DNA of 64,000 nt from Promethearchaeota archaeon (GTDB lineage Archaea; Asgardarchaeota; Lokiarchaeia; Sigyniarchaeales; SOKP01): positions 1 through 64,000 of the forward strand of contig JAEOTA010000054.1 in assembly GCA_016840085.1 (NCBI GenBank), read 5' to 3'. The position numbers were made by a program, and so were the translations under genes. The notes beneath the pieces are model-generated. The model was not told the DNA's origin. It made no database searches and worked only from the letters and a program-made list of their open reading frames with translations. Numbering within the stretch: position 1 is the stretch's first letter; each line of letters opens with the position of its first letter. Shown here piece by piece: positions 53,325 through 62,228 of this stretch.

Positions 53325-54353
53325 CTATATCGAAAGGTCTGCAAACTCACTCTGATATTCCGTCCAAAAATTGATTTCTTCAGCAGTTGTAGGACAATCG
53401 TGTGTTTCATTACAAATCCCAAAGCTAGGATGGAATAAAATTGCATTATTTTTTCTATATGTTCCTATTAAAATTTGACCATATTCAGAGGTTAAGAATC
53501 CACCAAATCTTAACACTGCTTTATACTTAACATGAGAATGCAAATCCGGATTAACAGGGATAAAACCATAGGGATTTAATAAATAATCCTCTCCTGCAAC
53601 AGATTCGGCTAAAATATTTAAAGTTGTATATGTATCATTAAAAGAAAGCCATGTTCCTCTGTCTACTAATGTGTATCCTTTATGAGCATCATTAACGTCC
53701 TGATAAGTCATTAGAAGTGTAGATCCCATTCCTTGACCTGTTTCTGTATATTTATCAGAGTCTTCAGACCAATAAGTATCTGGAGTTACACCAATAAGAG
53801 CCCAAAGAGATATCTCTTTAGAATGTGTTCCAGAGCCATCTCCTCTTGAATAAAAGGTAGTCTTTCCAGCATCCATAGCATCTTTTAATTTTGTTATCAC
53901 ATCAGTAATATTATCTCCTGGTTTTAAATTAGCAGGATTTGAACTGTGTCCAACAAAAATGAAATCATTATACATTATGCATGCTCTATGAACCCCATAA
54001 GGTATTTGGCTTCCAGTATCATTAACAAAAGCATCTTCTCTTGGTCTTGAGTGAACAAGAATAACATCAGCATCGCCACTTTGTCCATATGCTATTGCTT
54101 GTCCAGTTCCAACCGATAATATTTTAATCTCTATTCCTGTTTGTTCTGTAAATTTTGGAAGCAGATAATCTAATAATCCCGAATCATAGGTAGAAGTTGT
54201 TGTCGCTAAAGTTATTCGTTTTGGGCTTTGAGCAGTAAAATAATCAATTGCAAAATATGTCCCTACTGATCCCCCCGCAATAATTATAAGTGCTAAAACA
54301 ATAGCTGTTCTATGTTCATTTAGTACATTTTTTAATGGTGACATTTTTTCCAA
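53325..54353 (-). CDS. tupA: Tungstate ABC transporter substrate-binding protein
   Basis: 342 residues. An N-terminal membrane anchor (AIVLALIIIAGGSVGTYFA) precedes the ligand-binding lobes. TTTSTYDSGLLDYLLP and VGTGQAIAYGQSGDADVILVH are diagnostic TupA blocks whose serines/threonines hold the oxyanion; TupA prefers tungstate over molybdate. A conserved GDGSGTHSKE lies in lobe 2. Being first in tupABC and upstream of the pterin operon, it implies a tungsten-based metabolism. Confidence 0.92.
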   Translation of the reverse strand: MEKMSPLKNVLNEHRTAIVLALIIIAGGSVGTYFAIDYFTAQSPKRITLATTTSTYDSGLLDYLLPKFTEQTGIEIKILSVGTGQAIAYGQSGDADVILVHSRPREDAFVNDTGSQIPYGVHRACIMYNDFIFVGHSSNPANLKPGDNITDVITKLKDAMDAGKTTFYSRGDGSGTHSKEISLWALIGVTPDTYWSEDSDKYTETGQGMGSTLLMTYQDVNDAHKGYTLVDRGTWLSFNDTYTTLNILAESVAGEDYLLNPYGFIPVNPDLHSHVKYKAVLRFGGFLTSEYGQILIGTYRKNNAILFHPSFGICNETHDCPTTAEEINFWTEYQSEFADLSI

Positions 54354-54502
54354 GTTTGTGATTCAATTTTAGCGATATGTTCATAGGAACACATCGAACG
54401 ATAGGAATTAAAATAAATATCTCTTAAAAAAGTTTTCCTATCAAAATTGAATATGTAAAAATAAATTCTTTCTAGACTTCTTTCAATATATTTAATATGC
54501 CC

Positions 54503-55048
54503 TTATTTTTCCATCAAGAATTCTTTTGGAATTTCTTGGCCTAATCCTGCTTCTTTAAATTTCTGACCATTGTCAACGTAAATGTTGTACCCCCATTCTC
54601 CCATTCTGATAGTAGGATACGCTTTTTTTTTAATAGCAGGAACACCAGCATAAAGACAATTGTCTTCAGTTTTTCCCTTAAGAACAGAACCGCCAGCCAC
54701 AATAACTCCCTTCCCTACTTTTGAATTATGTAGAACAGTTGCCCCCATTCCTATCAATGTTGAATCTCCAATAGTTGCAGGACCATGTACTATACATAAA
54801 TGCCCTAGCGTGACATTTTTCCCTATCTTACATAGCGCGTTCACTGTAGAATGGATTACACAATTTTCTTGGATACTAGTGTTTTCTCCTACAATAATCT
54901 TACCCCAATCGCCTCGAATTTTTGCCCCAAACCATATATTGACGTAAGCACCAATTTCTACATCTCCTATAATTACAGCATCCTTGGCAATAAAAGCAGT
55001 GGGATGAATTCTGGGAGTTGTTCCGTTAAATGGGGATGCAACAATCAT
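54503..55048 (-). CDS. Gamma-class carbonic anhydrase family protein
   Basis: 181 residues of hexapeptide-repeat left-handed beta-helix (AFIAKDAVIIGDVEIG, NIWFGAKIRGDWGKI). Histidines in CVIHST and LGHLCIVHG are at the positions of the three zinc ligands. Archaeal members hydrate CO2 or, lacking activity, act as scaffolds; all three His are present so activity is plausible. Its own promoter is likely in the gap on its 5' side. Confidence 0.83.
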   Translation of the reverse strand: MIVASPFNGTTPRIHPTAFIAKDAVIIGDVEIGAYVNIWFGAKIRGDWGKIIVGENTSIQENCVIHSTVNALCKIGKNVTLGHLCIVHGPATIGDSTLIGMGATVLHNSKVGKGVIVAGGSVLKGKTEDNCLYAGVPAIKKKAYPTIRMGEWGYNIYVDNGQKFKEAGLGQEIPKEFLMEK

Positions 55049-55185
55049 TTGTCTAATTCAAACTTTAGATGAAAATAGGTTGATTTGTAAAGATTCAAAA
55101 ATTATTTAAGATTTTTGGATAAAACTAATAATTCTCGATTTGAAAAAGAAGTTCTTTTCAACCTTTTATATAGAACTAAGATATG

Positions 55186-55362
55186 TTAATCACTAAGAAG
55201 AGCTACAGAAATAATCATAGAACCAAACATTAAAATCAATAATAAGAAACTAAATGAAAAACATAAGAGCTCTTGAGTGTCATGACAAATAGAAGACACA
55301 AGTATAAACAATATAGTGGAAATAATAAACACAAGATATGATATAGTAGTTTTATACTTCAT
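55186..55362 (-). CDS. Small two-helix membrane protein (58 residues), hypothetical
   Basis: An ATG at 55362 opens a 58-codon frame ending TAA at 55186. The product has two hydrophobic helices (TISYLVFIISTILFILVSS and FSFSFLLLILMFGSMIISVA) around a short polar loop with Cys-His. Such composition is typical of small membrane proteins. No family is recognised and the ribosome site is weak. Confidence 0.45.
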   Translation of the reverse strand: MKYKTTISYLVFIISTILFILVSSICHDTQELLCFSFSFLLLILMFGSMIISVALLSD

Positions 55363-55447
55363 TAGATTAGAATATCCCTTTACTCTATTAAGGTTTTCTT
55401 TATAAGAATATAAAGTATTAATATTAATAGTTAATTTATGACTAAAT

Positions 55448-55924
55448 TTAGAAATTCTTCTTTTTTACCATATGAGCCATTTCAAAAGACATTATAAATT
55501 CCTTTGATAAATCTGGATTTATTTTATTGACTTTGAATAATAAGATCAATATACCTCGGTCAGAATAAGTTTCTGACTCCTCTTTTTTAAGGATTTTAAT
55601 TTCTGCTTCTATGGTGTCGTTAACTCTAAGTGATGATTTAAATTTCAGATCTTGAACCCCTAGTAATGCAATAACAGTCTTCTCATAAAGTCCTAGTTTT
55701 AAAAAAAGACCTATTGCTAAAGGAATAATAAAGGGTCCTGGAAAAACTGGTGTTTTATAGGGCATTTCTTTAGTAGTATAAATTTCATCAAAAAACATTG
55801 ATAAATTAAACCAACATAAATTACAAAAGTCTAGTAAGTCTGCTTCTCTTAAAGTCCTTCTCGAAGAAATAAATGTTTGACTCTCAGCAAATTCCTCAAA
55901 AAATTTACCTCTTTGTTCAGAAAT
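55448..55924 (-). CDS. MaoC-like hotdog protein, possibly starting at ATT
   Basis: The C-terminal 116 residues from an ATG at 55798 read PVFPGPFIIPLAIGL and LRVNDTIEAEIKIL. The same frame is open upstream, reading QRGKFFEEFAESQTF and SRRTLREADLLDF, which are the normal N-terminus of MaoC-type enoyl-CoA hydratases. Before that there is no ATG, GTG or TTG; an ATT at 55924-55922 has GAGG eight bases upstream and would give a normal 158-residue protein. The family hydrates enoyl-CoA thioesters; the catalytic D-x4-H at the usual site was not clear, so a non-catalytic thioester binder is possible. Confidence 0.65.
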   Translation of the reverse strand: MSEQRGKFFEEFAESQTFISSRRTLREADLLDFCNLCWFNLSMFFDEIYTTKEMPYKTPVFPGPFIIPLAIGLFLKLGLYEKTVIALLGVQDLKFKSSLRVNDTIEAEIKILKKEESETYSDRGILILLFKVNKINPDLSKEFIMSFEMAHMVKKKNF

Positions 55925-56069
55925 GTTAAAAACCTCAGACTATATTATTTTCTAATTAAAAGAATTAGATTTCAATTAATAAAAAACTTCACTGAAAAAA
56001 TTTTAGTGTAATTAGAAATTTTGTTTTTTATAGATAATTTTAAAAATGATGGCTTAGTGCTTAAAATAC

Positions 56070-56540
56070 ATGCGGGAACAATTTAATGAGAATAATAGTT
56101 TTAAAAATAACTATTGTGAAGTCAATGAGTATATTTCGATTCAAAGATATGAAAATGAATCGAAAATAACTATCTATGTAAGCAATGAGCCCTTAATCAC
56201 GATACCTAGTCCGAAGTTTCCATCATTTGAATATGCTCTCCAAGAAGTAAATGATAACTCAGCTCACCATATACTTATCCAAGATAATAACATTACAGAA
56301 ATCATTTTCCAGAAACTTATTCGGAATTTAGATATCTGGTCTAAAAACGATTATGACACTCAATTACTACACTATAAAATAGCGTTTCCACTATTAAAAA
56401 AATTGAGAGATGTAGGAAAGACAAAATTTCAAATTATCTTCCAACAAGAAATATTGAAGAGATATTCTACTAGTCCATTAGAAGTTAAAGATTTCTTGGA
56501 ACAGGAAGGATATTTGAAACTTATTGGAGATTTTTTTTGA
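56070..56540 (+). CDS. Hypothetical protein (156 residues)
   Basis: Starts MREQFNENNSFKNNY and has a mid section LITIPSPKFPSFEYALQE and a helical C-terminal half (HYKIAFPLLKKLRDVG; EVKDFLEQEGYLKLIG). Soluble, acidic, no cysteine motif. It is divergent from the MaoC-like gene and convergent with the coiled-coil pair. No family is recognised. Confidence 0.55.
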   Translation: MREQFNENNSFKNNYCEVNEYISIQRYENESKITIYVSNEPLITIPSPKFPSFEYALQEVNDNSAHHILIQDNNITEIIFQKLIRNLDIWSKNDYDTQLLHYKIAFPLLKKLRDVGKTKFQIIFQQEILKRYSTSPLEVKDFLEQEGYLKLIGDFF

Positions 56541-56668
56541 GAGAATCATAATATTCATCATTATCAATTATTGGATTTTTACTCACTCAGCAATAAGTTT
56601 TAATTAATAATTAAAAACCTTGTTTTTTAAAAAATAGAAAAAGAAATTAAAAATAATAGAAATCCAGT

Positions 56669-57397
56669 TTAGGGAAGAGTTACAGTGTTAGTATTTTCAT
56701 CAAGATTAAGAATTCCCTTAACGGCAAGTTGTTTTATGGTTCTAACAGCCATTATTGGAGGAACATCTAAGAGCTTTTTCAAGTCATCTAATTTTACTGA
56801 GCTTTTTTCCATGATAGTGGAGATTATATCAACCTCATGGATTTCTTCATCGGAATTCTCAATCAAGAATGATGTAAAGAAGTTCTCATGTCTCAATTGA
56901 TTAATTCGTTTTTCTAACTCATCCATTTTTTTCTGGTAAGCATTTCTTAATTCCACTTCTCTGTTTTCATTTTCAACTTTCTTTTGATCCAGTGAGGTTT
57001 TTTCTGTTTCTTTCGTGGCAATCTTCTCATTTATTCCTTCTAATTTGCTTTTCAGACTATCTAATTCAAACTGAGGAGTTTTAAGATCATTAATAGTAGT
57101 CTCCAAGGTATTAGTAAGTTCAGAAATTTTTGAAGTTAATTCATCTTTTTTTGCTTTTAGACCATTAATAGCAGTATCCAATTCTTCTGATTTTGTTCTT
57201 AATTCTGTTAATTCTGAATTTTGTGCCGATAAATTCTCCTTTATGCTATCTTCTTCTTTTTGTTCAGCTTGCATACAACGCCATGCTTCTTTTAATTGAG
57301 AAAGAACCTCTTCATTATGCTTTTGCAAAATTTGCCAGTAGGTATCATATGCAGTTTCAAATTGTTCAATTAATGATAGAATTTCTTGTGAACTCAT
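56669..57397 (-). CDS. Coiled-coil protein with C-terminal winged helix, second of a coupled pair
   Basis: 242 residues: residues about 5-170 are one long coiled coil (heptads in SELTELRTKSEELDTAING and EKTSLDQKKVENENREVEL), then a C-terminal winged-helix-like module (SVKLDDLKKLLDVPPIMAV and LAVKGILNLDENTNTV) resembling PCI/ESCRT-type or transcriptional winged helices. Its ATG overlaps the stop of the upstream gene by one base (TAATG), and the partner has the same layout, so a heterodimer is likely. No catalytic motif. Function unknown. Confidence 0.7.
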   Translation of the reverse strand: MSSQEILSLIEQFETAYDTYWQILQKHNEEVLSQLKEAWRCMQAEQKEEDSIKENLSAQNSELTELRTKSEELDTAINGLKAKKDELTSKISELTNTLETTINDLKTPQFELDSLKSKLEGINEKIATKETEKTSLDQKKVENENREVELRNAYQKKMDELEKRINQLRHENFFTSFLIENSDEEIHEVDIISTIMEKSSVKLDDLKKLLDVPPIMAVRTIKQLAVKGILNLDENTNTVTLP

Positions 57398-58143
57398 TAG
57401 AAATCCACCTCCTCAATTAACTTGACTGTTCCTGCTGCTTCGTCATATTCAATTGGTCCATTCTTTTGAACCATTTTCGCTAGTATATTTCTAAATACAT
57501 CTTCCCTCAAACCAGTTGCAGAAACTAAACCCTTTATTTCTAAGGTTGTTTGAGGCACTAATGAATTGATTACTTTTAATTGAGGTGATTGAATATATCC
57601 TGCTTTAATTAATGATTTCATAGCAGCTGCACGCATTGCGAATAAGTTACTGAATTTCTCTTTTTTGTCATATTCTTCTTGAAGTTGAGCTTCAAGTTCT
57701 GCCATCTGGTTATTGAATTTTTCTTGAACATCTGTTAATTCTGCAATTCTTTTTTCTAGTTCCTCTAAACGAGATGTACGAGTTGCCAATTCTTCTTTTT
57801 TCATAGTTATTTGTGCTTGGGTTTCATCTAATTCATTTTGTGTAGCTTGAATTTTATCAATAAGAGTTTTACGTTCATTGGTTAGTTCAGTATTGCTTTC
57901 CTCTAAGATTGTAATATCACGTTGATTCTGAGAAATCTTATTTTTTAATGAATTAATTTCATCATCATTAGATTCAATAGTTTTTAAATCATTAGCTTTA
58001 ATTTCTTCAAATCTCTGTATCTGTTCAAGTATAATAGTTGGTTGAGTTTTTAATTTAGGAACTGAATCTGAATTTAATCCATTTAACTCATCAATAATAG
58101 ATATTATTTTTTTAAGTGAGCTTTTTGTATCAGTAATACTCAA
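57397..58143 (-). CDS. Coiled-coil protein with C-terminal winged helix, first of a coupled pair
   Basis: 248 residues: an N-terminal helical region, a central coiled coil (about 55-165; NDDEINSLKNKISQNQRD, RLEELEKRIAELTDVQEK) and a C-terminal winged helix (PQTTLEIKGLVSATGLRED, MVQKNGPIEYDEAAGTVKL). The C-terminus gives a basic recognition-like helix. Both genes share order and lengths but little sequence, as in obligate paired subunits. No transposon or defence genes are near. Confidence 0.7.
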   Translation of the reverse strand: MSITDTKSSLKKIISIIDELNGLNSDSVPKLKTQPTIILEQIQRFEEIKANDLKTIESNDDEINSLKNKISQNQRDITILEESNTELTNERKTLIDKIQATQNELDETQAQITMKKEELATRTSRLEELEKRIAELTDVQEKFNNQMAELEAQLQEEYDKKEKFSNLFAMRAAAMKSLIKAGYIQSPQLKVINSLVPQTTLEIKGLVSATGLREDVFRNILAKMVQKNGPIEYDEAAGTVKLIEEVDF

Positions 58144-58228
58144 TTTAATTCCACTTTTAAATAAGTTTTATAAAATAATAAAAGAATTTATACTTAAATT
58201 TTGATTTTTTAGAAACTTCAAAATAAGA

Positions 58229-59068
58229 TTAAATTTCTTTAGAAATATCCTCAATAAATTTAGCTTTACTAATCACTCCATAAGGAAGATTTCTTCTTTC
58301 TATCACTACGTTTAGATCTTCTATTATTTTTTCTGCTAAATAATTAAAATCAAATTGAAAAGATGAGCTTGTTTGATAATATTTTCTTAAAAAAATATTT
58401 ATTAAGTCAGTTTTATGTGTTGGTTCGTCCATTTCAAATATACCTGGCTCGGTATCAAGAAGGGAACAACAGATCCATGCCAAATCATCAATATGGCTTC
58501 CCTCATAAGCATCTTCAAAATCAACTCCATAAAGGGTGTCGCCTGAAAAATCCATAATAAAATCTCTTAGTCGAGTATCCCCTTTGTTTAATACAAAAAT
58601 CTCTGAAAACTCTTTTTTTCTTACAATATTTTTTTCATGTAACTGAGCAAGCCACTTAGCAAGGCTTTCAACACATTGTATCATCTTATTTCTTAAATTT
58701 GAATCGAGATCGTTTAATTTTTCAACTTTTATTAAATTTTCATTGATGAAATCACATAAATTAACGCCATTAACTTTTTCAAGTACCAAGTATGGAATTT
58801 TTAAAAGTAATATTTGTGGGACGTGAAAATTTTGATTTTTTAATCTAATAAGTATATTATATTCAATCGCAATGTTAGGCCTATTAAAAATTTTAACTAT
58901 TGACTCTTTAGGAAAGTTAAGTGGTTTTTTATCGAAATGTAGATTAAAAACGATATTTTTCTTACTTGGTAATTCAGTAATATTATAACTATAATTACGG
59001 TCTCCAAGTTCAGGGATACTTTCCTTTAAGTCTGCTATTGCTTTATTTACTAATTTTTGCGATTTCAT
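58229..59068 (-). CDS. Protein-kinase-like / aminoglycoside-phosphotransferase-fold protein
   Basis: 279 residues. IPYLVLEKVNGVNLCDFI is a hinge; the catalytic loop reads KGDTRLRDFI, where the usual HGDxxxxN has Lys for His and Asp for Asn; the metal motif is GVDFEDAYEG with the Asp present. The N-lobe Lys is probably in KIFNRPN. It resembles RIO/APH-type small-molecule or protein kinases. The catalytic Asn replacement leaves activity uncertain. Upstream spacing is 50 bases from the archaeoflavoprotein gene. Confidence 0.6.
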   Translation of the reverse strand: MKSQKLVNKAIADLKESIPELGDRNYSYNITELPSKKNIVFNLHFDKKPLNFPKESIVKIFNRPNIAIEYNILIRLKNQNFHVPQILLLKIPYLVLEKVNGVNLCDFINENLIKVEKLNDLDSNLRNKMIQCVESLAKWLAQLHEKNIVRKKEFSEIFVLNKGDTRLRDFIMDFSGDTLYGVDFEDAYEGSHIDDLAWICCSLLDTEPGIFEMDEPTHKTDLINIFLRKYYQTSSSFQFDFNYLAEKIIEDLNVVIERRNLPYGVISKAKFIEDISKEI

Positions 59069-59118
59069 TTAGGTTTAATTATGTAATTCCTCTAAATTTG
59101 ATATCGTAATTCAAATAC

Positions 59119-59679
59119 TTAATTTTGCTGGTTTTTCTCTATTAAGTTTAAAATAATGTCTTTTATTTTAGAAAATTCTGGGATAACTACAATACCCTCC
59201 ATTTGTTTTAATCTTCTTATATTTTCAATTTCAATATCCCTAATCTTGAGAACTAAGGGGGACCCATCCGGTCTTGATGTTACTATTGGTTGTAAGTCTT
59301 GATCTGATGGAAAAACATGTACCTTCATACCGCCCTTAATTGCTTGAGCTACACAATTTGTAATTAGAGAATCTGCTATTCCGTATACTGTTTTTGCAAC
59401 AGAATTGGCTGAGACAGGGCAGACTAAAAACATATCATATTGCCCTAGTTGTAGAGGACCAGCATAAAATGGAATGTTGGGAGTTTTTTCTACTTTAACT
59501 TCTTTTACTACCTCGGTTAATGCTAACCATTTTTTATACCATTTAACAACAGCTGTTCCTTCTTTTGATAAAATCACAGTTAAATCTACATTATAATCTT
59601 CCTGCAATTCTTTCATTAAGTCTATTGATTCTTGAAGCACATATCCTGTACCTGTCATACCCCATATTAATTTAAACAA
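59119..59679 (-). CDS. Archaeoflavoprotein AfpA / DmrB-like flavoprotein
   Basis: 186 residues of the flavoprotein fold. LIWGMTGTGYVLQES, MFLVCPVSANSVAKTVYGIADSL in two pieces, and VHVFPSDQDLQPI are typical of archaeoflavoprotein and dihydromethanopterin-reductase-like proteins, which bind FMN and accept electrons from ferredoxin. The product would be a small cytosolic redox carrier. It lies on the minus strand, 50 bases upstream of the kinase-like gene, probably on one transcript. Confidence 0.78.
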   Translation of the reverse strand: MFKLIWGMTGTGYVLQESIDLMKELQEDYNVDLTVILSKEGTAVVKWYKKWLALTEVVKEVKVEKTPNIPFYAGPLQLGQYDMFLVCPVSANSVAKTVYGIADSLITNCVAQAIKGGMKVHVFPSDQDLQPIVTSRPDGSPLVLKIRDIEIENIRRLKQMEGIVVIPEFSKIKDIILNLIEKNQQN

Positions 59680-59808
59680 ACAAATCCCTTTTACTATTTA
59701 TTTTCTTATGATATTTATTATCTTTTTTCCCTAATAAGAAGAATTAATAATTTAAGCATAATAAATATTTAATGAGAATAATCTATAATTATAACTTTTA
59801 GATGGAAT

Positions 59809-61041
59809 ATGAATACTTCAAAATATATTTACCTTGATAATGCTGCAACTACACCAATGGATCCTCGAGTTATTGAAGAATTAAACAAACATTTTAAAGA
59901 TACTTATGGAAATTCCTCAAGTTTACACTCATTGGGCCAAAAAGCAGGTCAAATATTGTTGAAATCACGTGAAATAGTTGCATCATTAATCAATGCGAAT
60001 AGAGACGATGTTTTTTTTACATCTTCGGGAACAGAAGCTGATAACATCGCCATATTTGGTGTTACATCAAAAAATAAAGAAAGAGGTAATCATCTTATTA
60101 CTTCTTCTATTGAACATCATGCAGTGGAAAATCCATTTAAACAATTGGAAAAAAAAGGGTTTGATGTAACTTTTTTACCCGTTGATAAATACGGTCTAAT
60201 TGATGTTGTAGAGTTAGAGAATGTTATAACAGATAAAACTATACTAATTAGCATTATGTTTGCAAATAATGAAATTGGTACAATTGAGCCAGTAAAGGAA
60301 ATTGGAGTAATAGCAAAAAAACATGATGTTATATTTCATACAGATGCTGTTCAAGCTTTCGGGAAAGTTCCAATTGATGTAAATGATATGAACATTGATT
60401 TGCTCTCTGCCTCTGCCCATAAGCTTCATGGTCCTAAAGGAGTAGGGATGTTATATATTCGTAATAAAGGAGTAAGAAAGGGCTGGGGAAAATTTATTGA
60501 ACCAATTATGTTTGGCGGAGGTCATGAAAAAAACATAAGACCAAGCACTGTAAATGTTCCTGGAATTGCAGGTTTTGCAAAAGCAGTAGAGATTGCTAAG
60601 GAAGAAATGCCAAAAGAAATAGAAAGACAGACTAGATTGCGTGATACAATTATAAAATGGGTAATTGAAAATATTGAGGATTCTTTTCTTAATGGTCACC
60701 CAACTCTAAGACTTCCAAATAATATAAATTTAGGATTTAAATATATTGAGGGCGAATCAATCGTATTAGACTTAGATACTGAACGAATAGCTACTTCCAC
60801 GGGTTCTGCATGCTCCTCTGAATCATTAGAACCTTCGCATGTATTATTAGCAATAGGTCTAAGACCTAAGGACGCTCACGGTTCATTGAGGATATCATTA
60901 GGTAGATTTACAACTGAGGAAGATATAGATTATTTCTTAGAAAAATTACCCCATGTAATTGAAAGACTTAGAAAAATCTCTCCTCTTAAAAAGGGAGTTA
61001 AATATATGTTCGAAGAAAATCCTAAAAATTACCAACATTAA
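59809..61041 (+). CDS. Cysteine desulfurase (NifS/IscS type)
   Basis: 410 residues, standard length. The PLP lysine lies in SASAHKLHGPKG, the substrate-binding DAVQAFGKV and the active-site cysteine loop STGSACSSESLEPSH are intact. Class I enzymes deliver sulfur from cysteine for Fe-S clusters, tRNA thiolation and, here, plausibly for MoaD. No IscU or SufB is adjacent. ATG at 59809 gives the conserved YLDNAATTPMDP start. Confidence 0.92.
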   Translation: MNTSKYIYLDNAATTPMDPRVIEELNKHFKDTYGNSSSLHSLGQKAGQILLKSREIVASLINANRDDVFFTSSGTEADNIAIFGVTSKNKERGNHLITSSIEHHAVENPFKQLEKKGFDVTFLPVDKYGLIDVVELENVITDKTILISIMFANNEIGTIEPVKEIGVIAKKHDVIFHTDAVQAFGKVPIDVNDMNIDLLSASAHKLHGPKGVGMLYIRNKGVRKGWGKFIEPIMFGGGHEKNIRPSTVNVPGIAGFAKAVEIAKEEMPKEIERQTRLRDTIIKWVIENIEDSFLNGHPTLRLPNNINLGFKYIEGESIVLDLDTERIATSTGSACSSESLEPSHVLLAIGLRPKDAHGSLRISLGRFTTEEDIDYFLEKLPHVIERLRKISPLKKGVKYMFEENPKNYQH

Positions 61042-61097
61042 GTACTAAGATTATTTATTATATTTAACAAATATTAACTCTTAACTACTTCAATGTT

Positions 61098-61559
61098 TTA
61101 ACCATAAATTAGTGTTAAGAGAAATAAGAATCCAATTGATAAAATTACATGAATAATTGCAAATATAGCACCTACTTTTAATAGCCTTTTATAGTTTAGG
61201 TTTTCAACACTATTGTTCTGAGCTATTTTAAGTGTTAGCATATCGCATGCTGCTCCTTGGGGAATTAAATTTCCTCCAATATTTATTCCAATTATAAATG
61301 CAAAGAATAAAGGAATTGAGGGGAAATTAAATCCTTCTATTAGTAATCCGACTATTGGGATAAAAATTAAGGCTGTTGGAGTGTTTGCTACAAAGCCAGA
61401 TATTAAACTAACAATAATTAAAATAATTAAACTTACTAGAAATGGATTTAGCACTTGAAATGGTATTCCCTTAAAAAGGTCTTCAAAACCAGCTTCTAAA
61501 AGACAACCTATAACAACATATAATGAATTTCTTAAAAAAATAAAACCTATTTTGCTGTT
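61098..61559 (-). pseudogene. C-terminal fragment of an ArsB/NhaD-type permease
   Basis: The frame opens at 61559 after TAG and reads SKIGFIFLRNSLYVVIGCL, LNPFLVSLIILIIVSLISGF, and GINIGGNLIPQGAACDMLTL to the stop. This is the C-terminal half of an ion-transporter-superfamily anion permease (NANxPTA-type region is here FVANTPTALIF). A GTG at 61454 is the first start codon. The N-terminal ~250 residues are missing; the 5' limit abuts the next gene on the other strand, so the gene was truncated by rearrangement. Confidence 0.65.
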
Positions 61560-61565
61560 CTATTA

Positions 61566-62153
61566 ATGGGTGAAAATCCTTCTTTAAATCTACATCAAAA
61601 TCAAGTAAATAATACATTAGAACATTCCTTCTCTTTTTTGAAAAATGATTTGGTAATTTTTGATTTTGATAGATGTTTGATTATTGATCCAAATTGTGAT
61701 TATGAAGATATATTACTAATTACTGAAATTGCAAATTATCAATTACTTGAATTACGTGCGTTAGATTATTTATTAGATAAAAGATTAACTCTAGCTGAAG
61801 GTGATATACATAAAATTTACTTTAAAAGTCGTGGTATATTGAAAAGATTAAAGAAAAGGGTTAGAAATTTGCTCAGATTACGTCATGATTTTATATTTTT
61901 ATTAAAAAATATCGAAAATGTTTCAAAACTAATTGGTGATTATTATTTATCTCAAAATTATACATGTTTAGCAAATTTATTTCAATTGAAACAATGGAGT
62001 GATAGTATTCGTCATCGTATTGAGACTTTAGGTGATATCTATAATATTGCTCAAACAAATATACATAAAAAATTTCTGCTTTACTACCAGATTTTATTAA
62101 GTTTTGTATTTATAATGGAATTTGTGTTTTTAATTCTAGATTTTTTCAAATAA
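61566..62153 (+). CDS. DUF155 (RMND1-like)-related protein with C-terminal membrane helix
   Basis: 195 residues. The C-terminal half, with SDSIRHRIETLGDIYNIAQT followed by a membrane helix (LSFVFIMEFVFLILDF), resembles the end of DUF155/RMND1 proteins, whose helical pair and final helix anchor them in a membrane. The N-terminus (NDLVIFDFDRCLIIDP) also suits that family, but the total is shorter than typical (~250-300). Function unknown in archaea. It is divergent from the permease fragment. Confidence 0.45.
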   Translation: MGENPSLNLHQNQVNNTLEHSFSFLKNDLVIFDFDRCLIIDPNCDYEDILLITEIANYQLLELRALDYLLDKRLTLAEGDIHKIYFKSRGILKRLKKRVRNLLRLRHDFIFLLKNIENVSKLIGDYYLSQNYTCLANLFQLKQWSDSIRHRIETLGDIYNIAQTNIHKKFLLYYQILLSFVFIMEFVFLILDFFK

Positions 62154-62228
62154 ATTAAAGAGATTAAAACTAAAATAGAATTTTAGAAAATTCAAATTTA
62201 TTAATTGAATAATCTAAGTTTCTGTTTT

